A model generated the notes under the pieces. That model saw only the letters and a program-made list of their open reading frames with translations, searched no databases and was not told the DNA's origin. This document shows, in pieces, positions 7,395 to 14,121 of a DNA stretch of 14,237 nucleotides (position 1 is the stretch's first letter; the number at the start of each line of letters is the position of its first letter). The position numbers and the translations under genes are program-made. The stretch comes from JAMDEO01 sp963775295 (lineage in GTDB: Bacteria; Actinomycetota; Thermoleophilia; RBG-16-64-13). The DNA is taken from NCBI GenBank assembly GCA_963775295.1, contig CAVZIK010000008.1, forward strand, positions 1 through 14,237, given 5' to 3'.

Positions 7395-7502
7395 TCCGTA
7401 GATAGTAAACGTCCGGGTCCCGCCACTTGGCGAATAAACAGCCCTGTAAATTGGCATGTTGGCTTCACATTCTCTTCTCAGACCCCGGACTGAACCGGGG
7501 AC
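7395..7502 (+). repeat. Interspersed repeat copy C
   Basis: Core GGGTCCCGCCAC at 7415-7426, then CCTGTAAATTGGCA (7443-7456) and the hairpin GACCCCGG-ACTGAA-CCGGGG (7481-7500), here with a six-pair stem. The bases before the core (ATGTCCGTAGATAGTAAACG) resemble those of copies A and F. Confidence 0.6.
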
Positions 7503-7717
7503 ATCCGCCAGGCAGAATATTCGCTCAAAGCTCCGCCCGTCGCGTCCAACTCGGTGAAGCAACGCGCGCTGATCGTGCCGCTTCCGTCCACCATGCCCAC
7601 ACTTTCAGTTCACCGGAATGCGGGGAGCACGACGTGATGTTCCCAGCGCGCGCGCCTGCTCGAATGCGCTAGTCTGTGGCCGTGTGCAGCGTGTCACTCG
7701 AGTCGAGGGAGTGGGGG

Positions 7718-8476
7718 ATGCGGGACGCGGACGTATACGTCGATGGCGACGATGAGATCGTTGTCAGCTACGAGGACGGCCCCGAGAATCGGGGCAGCCT
7801 GTGGTTCATCCCGGAGATCGACGACGAGAACGAGGTATCGGTCAATATCGTCGGCGACCCCGAAGGCCTACGATACCTAGCCGAATCCGCCGCCTACCTT
7901 CCAGATTTCGACCAAGAAGCACGAGGCCTGCCAGCGGGCGAACACGCTCATCTGCACTTGCAGCCGTGGCGGTCTTCGGGTCGCTTCGGTGATCTCGGCA
8001 GCCGCTCGTGTCCGGTGACTGTGTGGAGGGCGGACGCTTCGAAGACGGGCGAGATCTACGGGGATCTGGACGAAGTGGAGAAACGGGCGCGAGAAATTGA
8101 GCCCGATGAATCCCCACCGGAGGATTGGCTGAGCTACGCGCGCTCATCGCTCGATATTGCTCGGGATACGTCCAAGCGAACGGACCGAGGCAGCGAGCAG
8201 GCGCTGGCTTTGGCTGGCCATGCCATCTACTGTGCGGTAATGGCCGGATTGCGCGCCGTGGACGTGCGTGTGCCGGAAAGCCTGAGTTACTCGCAGCAGG
8301 TGTTCCACTTCGTCCCCGACTCGCTCAGTCTTCCGGTCGATCCAGACCTTCTGGAGGACCTCATGCCCTATGACATGGCTCGTCCGGGAACTGGAACCGA
8401 CACCATTCGGTTGAGCGACGCATTGAGCGCGGCTGACAAGATGGTTGCCTGGGCTGCCGGCTTGATCGGCATGTAG
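7718..8476 (+). CDS. Imm32-like / HEPN-like two-domain protein
   Basis: The protein has 252 residues counted from ATG 7718, chosen because AGGGAGTGGGGG precedes it; GTG 7676 is an upstream alternative. The acidic N-terminal half (about 1-90) has the pattern SLWFIPEI, then GDPEGLRYLAESAAYL, then HAHLHLQPW, which resembles the Imm32 immunity-protein family. The C-terminal part (136-250), beginning EDWLSYARSSLDIARD and ending LSDALSAADKMVAWAAGLI, follows the helical layout of HEPN domains, including an ARPG segment where HEPN proteins often have ARYP. The RNase motif R-x4-6-H is absent, so a catalytic role is unlikely. It lies immediately before the HigBA promoter on the same strand. It may act in defence or toxin immunity. 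Both domain calls come from pattern memory and need profile searches. Confidence 0.5.
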   Translation: MRDADVYVDGDDEIVVSYEDGPENRGSLWFIPEIDDENEVSVNIVGDPEGLRYLAESAAYLPDFDQEARGLPAGEHAHLHLQPWRSSGRFGDLGSRSCPVTVWRADASKTGEIYGDLDEVEKRAREIEPDESPPEDWLSYARSSLDIARDTSKRTDRGSEQALALAGHAIYCAVMAGLRAVDVRVPESLSYSQQVFHFVPDSLSLPVDPDLLEDLMPYDMARPGTGTDTIRLSDALSAADKMVAWAAGLIGM

Positions 8477-8477
8477 A

Positions 8478-8506
8478 TTGACGAGAGTTAGCAGATTTGC
8501 TAACCT
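8478..8506 (+). promoter_or_regulatory. HigBA promoter and operator
   Basis: TTGACG (8478-8483) and TAACCT (8501-8506) are exactly 17 bp apart. Between them, and overlapping the -10, lies the perfect inverted repeat GTTAGCA-4 nt-TGCTAAC (8487-8504). The expected transcription start is 6-7 nt after the -10, which is the GTG of the toxin gene at 8513. The mRNA would therefore be leaderless, consistent with the absence of a ribosome site. The operator fits binding by a dimer of the downstream Xre-type antitoxin. Confidence 0.75.
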
Positions 8507-8512
8507 GAGCTC

Positions 8513-8839
8513 GTGTCGTACACCCTCGACTATTTCAACCAACAAGTCCTCGACGAAATAGAGTCGTGGCCGGTCGACATGGTCGCCGACTATGCTCGGC
8601 TTGTCGAACTGCTCATGGAGTTCGGACCGGCACTTCGCATGCCGCACAGCAGGGCCATGGGAAGTGGTCTCTTCGAACTCCGACCTCGAGGAAGGGATGG
8701 AATTGGCCGCGCGCTCTACTGCTTCATGGTCGGGCGGCGGATCGTAGTTCTGCACGCATTCGTCAAGAAGACCCAGGTGACGAACCAGGCTGACATCGCC
8801 ATCGCTCGCCGCAGGATGAAGGAGGTACGTGATGGCTAA
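8513..8839 (+). CDS. HigB/RelE-type toxin (Gp49-like family)
   Basis: The protein has 108 residues. It matches the Gp49-like RelE-superfamily toxins: an N-terminal helix region NQQVLDEIESWPVDMVADYARLVELL, then LRMPHSRAMGSGLFELRP, then RALYCFMVGRRIVVLHAFVKKTQVT and a basic C-terminal helix IAIARRRMKEV. The segment ending HAFVKKTQ is the strand-and-loop that carries the conserved Lys residues of this family. Such toxins cleave mRNA at the ribosome. The GTG start coincides with the predicted transcription start, so translation is probably leaderless. The stop overlaps the antitoxin gene by 8 nt. The toxin-first order is that of HigBA systems. The complete frame and operator suggest an active module. 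Confidence 0.85.
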   Translation: MSYTLDYFNQQVLDEIESWPVDMVADYARLVELLMEFGPALRMPHSRAMGSGLFELRPRGRDGIGRALYCFMVGRRIVVLHAFVKKTQVTNQADIAIARRRMKEVRDG

Positions 8840-9182
8840 GAACAACTTCAACCCGATCCCCCACGACCATGAGGCGTTCCTTGAGCGAGCCCTCGAGCGC
8901 AAGGGTTTCCGCGAAGCCTACGCCGAACTCGAAGACGAATACCGACTCGTTCGAGAGCTTCTCGGCGCACGTTTGGAGGCAGGCCTCACCCAGGAGGAAG
9001 TAGCAGCTTGCATGGGCACGACCAAGAGCGCGGTGTCGCGTCTCGAGGCGGCTGGCAAGCACTCTCCTTCGGTGGCGACTCTCACGAAATATGCGAATGC
9101 CGTGGGCTGCGAGATTGAGATCAAGCTCGTTCCGACAACCCGGAAGAAGCGGCGCGCCCGGGAGCCTCTTTGCGCCGAATAA
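8832..9182 (+). CDS. HigA-type Xre/HTH antitoxin
   Basis: The protein has 116 residues. The N-terminal helical part (1-38) includes FREAYAELEDEYRLVREL. An Xre-type helix-turn-helix follows (about 39-95), with LTQEEVAACMGTTKSAVSRLEAAG as the turn and recognition helix. The tail is basic (TRKKRRAR). ATG 8832 is chosen over GTG 8829 because AAGGAGG ends 6 nt upstream. It overlaps the toxin by 8 nt, so the two are translated together. It should neutralise the toxin and repress the promoter by binding the palindrome at 8487-8504. A decayed 3' copy of the gene exists at 6170-6330. The stop is followed within 100 nt by repeat copy D. Confidence 0.88.
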   Translation: MAKNNFNPIPHDHEAFLERALERKGFREAYAELEDEYRLVRELLGARLEAGLTQEEVAACMGTTKSAVSRLEAAGKHSPSVATLTKYANAVGCEIEIKLVPTTRKKRRAREPLCAE

Positions 9183-9194
9183 CCGGCCGCTTTT

Positions 9195-9293
9195 GCCCGC
9201 AAATACCTAGTTAAGCTCCCCCTAGCCCGCACGGCCGAGGAACGCAAACCCCCGGATTCTGTCCCCCATCCGTTCGCTCCGGGGTCCCGCCAC
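9195..9293 (+). repeat. Interspersed repeat copy D (3' part missing)
   Basis: GCCCGCAAA (9195-9203), shared with copies B and E, precedes the core GGGTCCCGCCAC at 9282-9293. After the core the sequence diverges at once: there is no CCTGCAAAT block and no hairpin. Instead a minus-strand recombinase-like frame runs through the core. This copy looks like a junction where the 3' half of the repeat was replaced. Confidence 0.55.
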
Positions 9294-9563
9294 CTCCACG
9301 ACAGCAAACCACTCCGCCTCGATGGTGAATGGCTGCCCCCTCACTACGAACCTCACAGCGGCTGGCGTCGCGGTTATCCCCGCAAAAACGGCAGAAAGCA
9401 GCGTCCGCTTCTCCTCGACGGTGGCCGCATCCCACATCCGTCCCATGTTCGGTGAAAGGATCGCCGCCTTCACCTGCCGCCAGTCGCTCACCGCTCGCCC
9501 ACCGATGGCCGCCTTTATCTCAGCCGTCTCGTCGTCGATCGCGGAGTCGAACTCCGCGCGGGG
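9222..9563 (-). pseudogene. Relic: C-terminus of probable large serine recombinase
   Basis: About 114 residues on the minus strand read EFDSAIDDETAEIKAAIGGR, then WDAATVEEKRTLLSAVFAGI, then VRFVVRGQPFTI. The pattern of an Asp/Glu-rich helix, W-x-A-x-T-x-EEKR-x-LL-x-x-VF and a short strand resembles the end of large serine recombinases, which integrate elements at att sites. The catalytic serine domain and DNA-binding domains are absent, and upstream the frame runs into an unrelated response-regulator relic near 9563-9583. At the C-terminus the frame reads VVEVAGPRSER through repeat copy D, like recombinases whose own 3' end forms an attachment site. The identification rests on weak pattern similarity. 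Confidence 0.4.
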
Positions 9564-9582
9564 TTGTCTCGTGGCCGAAGAC

Positions 9583-9780
9583 GAGGGCGGGCTGGAGGCG
9601 ACCACGGAGATATGTTCCCGGTCAAGCCGGGCGCTGGTGTTGATGCTTTCGCAGTACAACGACGAGGAGAACGTGATCGCCGGCAAGTCGGCCGGGGCCT
9701 GGGGCCTCATGACGAAACAGAGCGCGAGCAGTCGACTGGTGGACGCAGTTCGCGCGGCCGGCCGGGGTAGCCTAGAGCCG
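9583..9780 (+). pseudogene. Relic of NarL/FixJ-type response regulator receiver domain
   Basis: The plus strand encodes DEGGLEATTEI, then ALVLMLSQYNDEENVI, then GAWGLMTKQSASSRLVDAVRAAGRGS. This is the second half of a receiver domain: helix 3, strand 4 with the switch Ser, helix 4, the conserved Lys in MTKQ, and helix 5. The phosphorylated Asp part and the LuxR-type DNA-binding domain are both missing, and no start is present. It is a fragment captured between the recombinase relic and the EamA gene. It has no function as a protein now. Confidence 0.65.
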
Positions 9781-9793
9781 GATCACCAGACCA

Positions 9794-10807
9794 TCACGGC
9801 GCCGATCCCGGTGGGCCGGTAGACACGGGCCCGTCGACCCGAGACCCGCCGGCTCTTGCGTGTCGGCTCGCCCAGAGCATCACCCTGCGGGGCGTCGATA
9901 GCCGGGCGGGCAGGTCTGCTTGGCGGTGCGCATATAACTCCCTGGCGGTGAGGACGGCCAGTGCGAGCACGATGAGCCCGAGACCGGCGGCCTCCAGTCG
10001 TCCAGGCCGCTCCCCGAGCTGGAGCCAGGCAGTGAGGACGCCTATAAGCGGTATGGCCAAGGTGCTGACGCCCAGAGTGCCGGTGGGCAAGGTCTCCAGC
10101 ACGTAGAGCCAGAGCAGCCGGGCGATCGCGGTCGCGATGATGACGTTGTAGAAAAGAGCCGCCACGAAGCTCACGTTCCAGGTAGGCGCGTGGTCTGCCG
10201 TGAGCACGGCGGCGATGATCAGCGGGATGGAGCCGAGCAGCCCTTGCCAAGCCGTGAACGACAGCAGGTCCACCGTTTGGTGCCTGCGGGTGATCTTGTA
10301 GACCAGTGATGCTATGGCCCAACTGAACCCGGCGCCGACCCCCAGTAGCTCAGCCGCTAGATCGTAGCGCCTCCACGGGTCGAGCACGAGCAGAAGTCCT
10401 GACATGGCCAGTCCCACGGCGACCCATTGCAGGCCCCGGATACGCTCGCCGAGCACTGGCCAGGCGATGAGCAGCAGCCAGAAGGGCATGGTGTAGGTCA
10501 GAACCGATGTCTTGCCGGCGCTCCCCACATAGAGCGCCCACACGGAAAGGCCCGAGAGGCTGGTCTGGAAGAAGCCGAACAAGACGACCGCCCGGAAAGG
10601 CTTCGGCCGTAGCGATCCCCCGCGCAGGGCGACCAGCGCCAAGAGGACGATGGCCCCCAGGACGTTACGGAGGGCCACGAAGGTGAAAGGGTCGGAGTAG
10701 TTGACTCCGACCTTGGTAACCACCCAGTTGTACCCCCAGACGAGTACCAGCAGCGCGAGCGCCATCGTGGGGAGTTTGGCCGAACTTGTGAACGACGATG
10801 CTCTCAC
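9794..10807 (-). CDS. EamA/DMT-superfamily transporter
   Basis: The protein has 337 residues and ten hydrophobic helices arranged as two EamA repeats, about residues 15-150 and 160-295. The first starts with ALALLVLVWGYNWVVTKVGV and contains FVALRNVLGAIVLLALVAL. It ends at the junction GLAMSGLLLVLDP. The second contains FSWAIASLVYKITRR and PLIGVLTAWLQLGERPGRLEAAGLGLIVLAL, the hallmark of the fold. Members export small metabolites such as amino acids or nucleobases across the inner membrane; the substrate here is unknown. A tail of about 45 residues after residue 290 is Arg- and Pro-rich and not typical. The start is uncertain: GTG 10807 has no ribosome site, and ATG 10765 is an alternative. 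The gene is alone on the minus strand between repeats D and E. Confidence 0.88.
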   Translation of the reverse strand: MRASSFTSSAKLPTMALALLVLVWGYNWVVTKVGVNYSDPFTFVALRNVLGAIVLLALVALRGGSLRPKPFRAVVLFGFFQTSLSGLSVWALYVGSAGKTSVLTYTMPFWLLLIAWPVLGERIRGLQWVAVGLAMSGLLLVLDPWRRYDLAAELLGVGAGFSWAIASLVYKITRRHQTVDLLSFTAWQGLLGSIPLIIAAVLTADHAPTWNVSFVAALFYNVIIATAIARLLWLYVLETLPTGTLGVSTLAIPLIGVLTAWLQLGERPGRLEAAGLGLIVLALAVLTARELYAHRQADLPARLSTPRRVMLWASRHARAGGSRVDGPVSTGPPGSAP

Positions 10808-11208
10808 CAGATGGTTTCAATCCGGTAGGCGTAAATGTGTTGATCCAATCGCCCCCCGCAGTGCGTAGGCCAGCCCCGTGGTGATCGTTTACCCGAAGGG
10901 CCGCGCCCCCAAAACCGGCGCCGGGGTGCAAGGTGATTTGGACAACGGGCACGTGATCGACGCGGTCACGAAGAGCAGTCTCGCCTGATGCCCCGCGTGG
11001 CTCGCGTGGCCGGGGGGCAGAGGATGATACGAGGCGTTCGACCCGGAGATCCGGAGCCGACGCGCGAAGACGCGGCATTCTGCCTAGGCTTCGCCATAGA
11101 GTCTGCGCCGGTCTTGGCGGAGTTCGACCGGCCGACCACGCACCAAGGCTCACGGAGTGACAACTGAAACCCAAGGCGAGGGCCTGTCGTCATTCACGCG
11201 CTTTACGA
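10808..11208. other. Intergenic region upstream of EamA gene
   Basis: I find no recognisable gene in these 400 bases. A 59-codon plus-strand frame (10988-11166, containing DPEPTREDAAFCLGFAI) has no ribosome site and no family I know. GC content is similar to the coding DNA. It could hold remnants of a lost gene. Confidence 0.35.
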
Positions 11209-11290
11209 TACGCCCGCAAATTCCGCAATTCCGTCTGTTACTAGTACGAACCGGGGTCCCGCCACTAAAGACCTGCAAATGGGCACTTTC
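11209..11290 (+). repeat. Interspersed repeat copy E
   Basis: CGCCCGCAAA (11211-11220), TTCCGTCTGTTACTAGTACG, the core GGGTCCCGCCAC (11254-11265) and CCTGCAAATGGGCAC (11272-11286) follow in order. The 5' block is nearly the same as in copy B. The downstream hairpin is missing. It lies about 170 bp before the sigma factor gene. Confidence 0.65.
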
Positions 11291-11461
11291 TACACCTCTT
11301 CGCATTTCGCCCTCCCCCCGACGCGACGCTGGTCCCATCCGCGAAGAGCGCATGACTCCGCCATCTCCCCGAAATGCCGGCGCCTCGTCTGCGTGTCCTG
11401 AAATCCTCCGGCTCGCCGCGGACATTAGGATATGAGAGCATCCGCGACGACAAGGAGGAAG

Positions 11462-12049
11462 ATGGAGCATGACTTTGACAGGCGGGAGGGCAGCTTCAAT
11501 GCCCTCTACGACGCCCACTATGGGGCGGTCCGGGCATACGCCTGGCGGCGGGACCCGGTCTTCGCGGACGACATCGTGGCCGAGACATTCCTCGTCGCCT
11601 GGAAGCGCCTGGACGATGTCCCGCGCGAAGCGGCCTTGCCGTGGCTGCTCGCCGTGGCCCGCAACACGCATCTGAACATCCAGAGAGGCGAGCGCCGGCG
11701 CCGCGAGCGTGAGGCGACCGAGGCCTTCACGTGGTCCGAAAGCGAGGAAGAACCGAACGCCGATGTTCCCACCGGCGGCGACAGCCGAGTACTGCAGCTT
11801 CTCAAGCGCCTGCCCGAGGCCGACCGGGAGGTCCTCCTCCTTGTCGCTTGGGAAGGGCTCGACCGGCCCGCTATCGCGCGAGTGCTCGGCTGTTCTCGTG
11901 CCAACGTCGCTCTGCGGCTGCACCGGGCACGGCGGAGGTTCCGGACGCTCTTGGCGGAGGCCGCTGCCGAGCAGCCCACCGCTGTCGGCGCTCCCACAGC
12001 AGTCGACCATTGTTCTCGTTTGGTAGCCGGAGGTTTCCAGCATGACTGA
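11462..12049 (+). CDS. ECF-type RNA polymerase sigma factor
   Basis: The protein has 195 residues from ATG 11462. Region 2 spans about 11-82, with FNALYDAHYGAVRAYAWRR, the -10-binding stretch FADDIVAETFLVAWKRLDD and PWLLAVARNTHLN. An acidic linker (ESEEEPNADV) leads to region 4, about 111-165, with LLKRLPEADREVLLLVAWEG and the helix-turn-helix DRPAIARVLGCSRANVALRLHRARRRF. It directs polymerase to stress or envelope promoters. AAGGAGG ends only 3 nt before ATG 11462; ATG 11432 is an in-frame alternative with a poorer site. The stop overlaps the next gene by 8 nt, the usual sign of a sigma/anti-sigma pair. Its own promoter cannot be assigned. Confidence 0.92.
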   Translation: MEHDFDRREGSFNALYDAHYGAVRAYAWRRDPVFADDIVAETFLVAWKRLDDVPREAALPWLLAVARNTHLNIQRGERRRREREATEAFTWSESEEEPNADVPTGGDSRVLQLLKRLPEADREVLLLVAWEGLDRPAIARVLGCSRANVALRLHRARRRFRTLLAEAAAEQPTAVGAPTAVDHCSRLVAGGFQHD

Positions 12050-12674
12050 TCAACTCACAGCAACAATCAGGGCGGCCGATCCCGCGCGTACCATGCCGCC
12101 GGCGTCTTCGGCTGTGCGGGAAGCGACCCGGCAGAGGGTCCTGGCCACCGCGGCCGAGGACCGGCAGCGCCGTCCGTTTGCCGCCCCGCACGGCTCCCGT
12201 GCTCGCCGGCTGGCTCTAGTGGCCGTTGCCGCCGCCTTGCTGGTCGTGGCGATTCCCGCCGGGGCGTGGGCGTACTTCTCGTACTTCAACGACCGGCCGG
12301 CTGTCATGGACGAGTTCCACGCGGCGCAGCAGCAGATGCCGTTGCCAGCTGGAGCCACCTGGACCGATCCCGATCTGCCCGCAAACGCGATCTTCGGCAG
12401 CAGACTCGGCTACATCGCCGCCTGGGGCCAGTCCTGGAATGCCTGGCTGCGGGAATGGGTGGCTGCGCATGATGCCGGTGACCTCACCCGGCAGCAGGCG
12501 GCCGCAGCCGCGGCGCAACGCTTGATCACCCTTGTTCCGCTCCACAAGGACGGAGACCCGGAAGAAGCTGGGGGCTTCGTCAAGGAGTCCGTGGCCTTCT
12601 TCCAGAGCATGGTGGACAAGGCGAAGCAAGGCGACTTCTCTGCCATAGAGGAGTCTCTGCAATCGAATCCTTGA
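12042..12674 (+). CDS. Single-pass membrane protein, possible anti-sigma partner
   Basis: The protein has 210 residues. About 55 residues at the N-terminus are predicted cytoplasmic and basic, one helix follows at 56-79 (RRLALVAVAAALLVVAIPAG), and about 130 residues lie outside. The outer part is Ala/Gln/Trp-rich (IAAWGQSWNAWLREWVAAHD). It starts inside the sigma factor gene (8-nt overlap), so the two are co-translated, as anti-sigma factors usually are. The cytoplasmic part lacks the HxxxCxxC zinc anti-sigma motif, and no known outer sensor domain is recognisable. It could be a new anti-sigma type or merely a co-regulated envelope protein. The terminator 26 nt after the stop closes the unit. 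Confidence 0.6.
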   Translation: MTDQLTATIRAADPARTMPPASSAVREATRQRVLATAAEDRQRRPFAAPHGSRARRLALVAVAAALLVVAIPAGAWAYFSYFNDRPAVMDEFHAAQQQMPLPAGATWTDPDLPANAIFGSRLGYIAAWGQSWNAWLREWVAAHDAGDLTRQQAAAAAAQRLITLVPLHKDGDPEEAGGFVKESVAFFQSMVDKAKQGDFSAIEESLQSNP

Positions 12675-12700
12675 GCCGGACGCCCTGGAGCGGCACAAAG

Positions 12701-12728
12701 AAGAGGGCCGCCATCAGGCGGCCCTCTT
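12701..12728 (+). terminator. Strong hairpin terminator of sigma factor operon
   Basis: AAGAGGGCCGCC pairs perfectly with GGCGGCCCTCTT over a four-base ATCA loop: 12 pairs, mostly G-C. It lies 26 nt after the stop at 12674 and is followed by TGCG rather than a long T-run. The run AAAGAA before the stem and CTCTTT at its end would also allow termination on the opposite strand. Confidence 0.85.
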
Positions 12729-12846
12729 TGCGTAGGGCAACCCGGTCACACGACCGCAAGGCGTCACTCTCGATTCGAGCCAGCTGCCCGGGATCAAAGA
12801 CTTTCCAGCGTTCGGTCTTCTGCGCCGATATCCACCGCACCAGATC

Positions 12847-12980
12847 CGGCCCGTGGATTCCACCGGATGCAGGGCTTTTGTCCGTTCTAGGCCGTCACCA
12901 GTCGGAAGGGAATGTCGGCAGACCATACAAGTCCGGGTCCCGCCACTAAGCGGCGAAAAAGCCCCGCAAATGGGCCGGTT
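12847..12980 (+). repeat. Interspersed repeat copy F
   Basis: The 5' block (about 12847-12934) is nearly identical to that of copy A, including TTCTAGGCCGTCACCAGTCG and GGCAGACCATACAAGTCC. The core GGGTCCCGCCAC lies at 12935-12946, followed by CCCGCAAATGGGCC (12963-12976). The hairpin part is missing. Confidence 0.65.
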
Positions 12981-13068
12981 GAGAGGCGCGCGTTCTCTCT
13001 CCCGCCTCCGGCCACTCGCAAGACTCCCGAGAGGAGTGACCACTCTTGCGACGCGTGACTGCCTGCCG

Positions 13069-13088
13069 AGCGTCCAGGGCTGGACGCT
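13069..13088 (-). terminator. Hairpin after nitroreductase gene
   Basis: AGCGTCCA and TGGACGCT form a perfect eight-pair stem with a four-base loop. On the minus strand it begins 2 nt after the repaired stop at 13091-13093. There is no T-run. The tight placement after the stop, but not after the shifted frame's stop at 13143, supports 13091 as the true gene end. Confidence 0.6.
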
Positions 13089-13090
13089 GC

Positions 13091-13844
13091 CTATCCCATC
13101 TGCTTCCCATCTCCGTTCAAGATGAGTTTCTCCCCGTAATGATCATCGTGGGAGAAGTCCTCGATGCTCCGGCGCATCCTCGGACCGGGACCGATCTTTG
13201 TCGCAGTGTGCCCGAGACGAATGCCGAAGATGATGGATAGACGTTCTGGGACGCCCAGTATTGCGGCTATCTCCTTCGCCGCCGGCGGGCTCGCCAAGAA
13301 TACTTATGATGCTGAAGTCGACGCCTTGGGCCGTCGCCATCAGCCACATGTTCTCGAGCAGAAAGCCCAGACTGATCAGACCGATGTCGTCCCCCGTCCA
13401 GCCGGGCGCCGGCCGGCTGCGGTCGTACAGGACGATGAGCAGGCAGGAAGTAGCGGTTATGAGCTTCTCAAACCTGGCGTTGAGCGTTGTTTGCTCGTCT
13501 TCACTCAGTTCGCGGCCTGCGACAAGAAACTCGGGCGGCACTTGAGTTGCAAGCACGCCCGTCTTCCTCTGCCGCCATTCCGCCTCTGAGGTGGAAACAC
13601 TCTTGAGATTCTCCCGCAAGAAGTCCTGAGGGACGATGTACTTGATCCGACCGATACGACTAAGTAGGTCCGGGTCGCGGACCGCGACGATCTCGTAGTT
13701 CTGGATGTTATGCGCCGTCGGCGTCCAGCGGCCCGCTTCAAGAATCTGCTGCAACTCCTCGTCTGTAACGGGAAGGCTGCGGTCGAATGGGGCCCTGGTC
13801 GATTTGCGTGAACGGATTAATCGAAGAACATCGTCAGCTAGCAA
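13091..13844 (-). pseudogene. Nitroreductase-family protein with one-base frameshift
   Basis: Repaired, the protein has about 250 residues. It shows the nitroreductase fold: an N-terminal FMN-binding stretch RLIRSRKSTRAPFDRSLPVT, then LQQILEAGRWTPTAHNIQNYEIVAV, a central LLIVLYDRSR, and GLISLGFLLENMWLMATAQGVDF. These enzymes use FMN and NAD(P)H to reduce nitro groups or quinones. The TTG start (13844-13842) is supported by AAGGGAG five to six nt upstream. Near 13285-13290 an extra C in a CCC run shifts the frame. The first frame stops at 13143 with nonsense sequence, while the second continues AAKEIAAILGVPERLSIIFGIRLG to a proper end at 13091. The remaining protein is well conserved, so the indel is recent or artefactual. 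Confidence 0.85.
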
Positions 13845-14121
13845 CGGATCTCCCTTCAGCCCCGGACTCGAGCGTCTCTTCCAATGACGGGCCGGCGTCC
13901 GTAGCCCCGAAAGCCGGGTGCTCGGTGTGCTTGACGTGCGTCAGCGCATCTCGAGAGAGGCTATTGGCTCCGCCCCTTGGGTGGCAGTCAGTGTACACGA
14001 ACCGAGGGAATGCCGGACTCTTCCTATCATTCGGTTGTTAGGAGCGACCAGGGTTCGACATTACGGGCCTGCCCTCGTCTACTCGAATTTCCTAAGGCTG
14101 TAGAACCTCACTACCCTCCTC
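13845..14121. other. Intergenic region upstream of nitroreductase
   Basis: It contains the nitroreductase ribosome site (13851-13857, minus strand). Otherwise I see no supported gene, and frames on either strand lack starts with ribosome sites and known motifs. Confidence 0.35.

Noticed and set aside
9322..9582. Plus-strand frame upstream of the receiver-domain relic as part of the same gene
   Set aside because: This part shows no receiver-domain sequence; it is the opposite strand of the recombinase-like relic, so only 9583 onward is assigned to the response regulator.
11157..11435. Frame beginning MTTETQGEG upstream of the sigma factor
   Set aside because: It runs through repeat copy E, has no ribosome site and no family resemblance.
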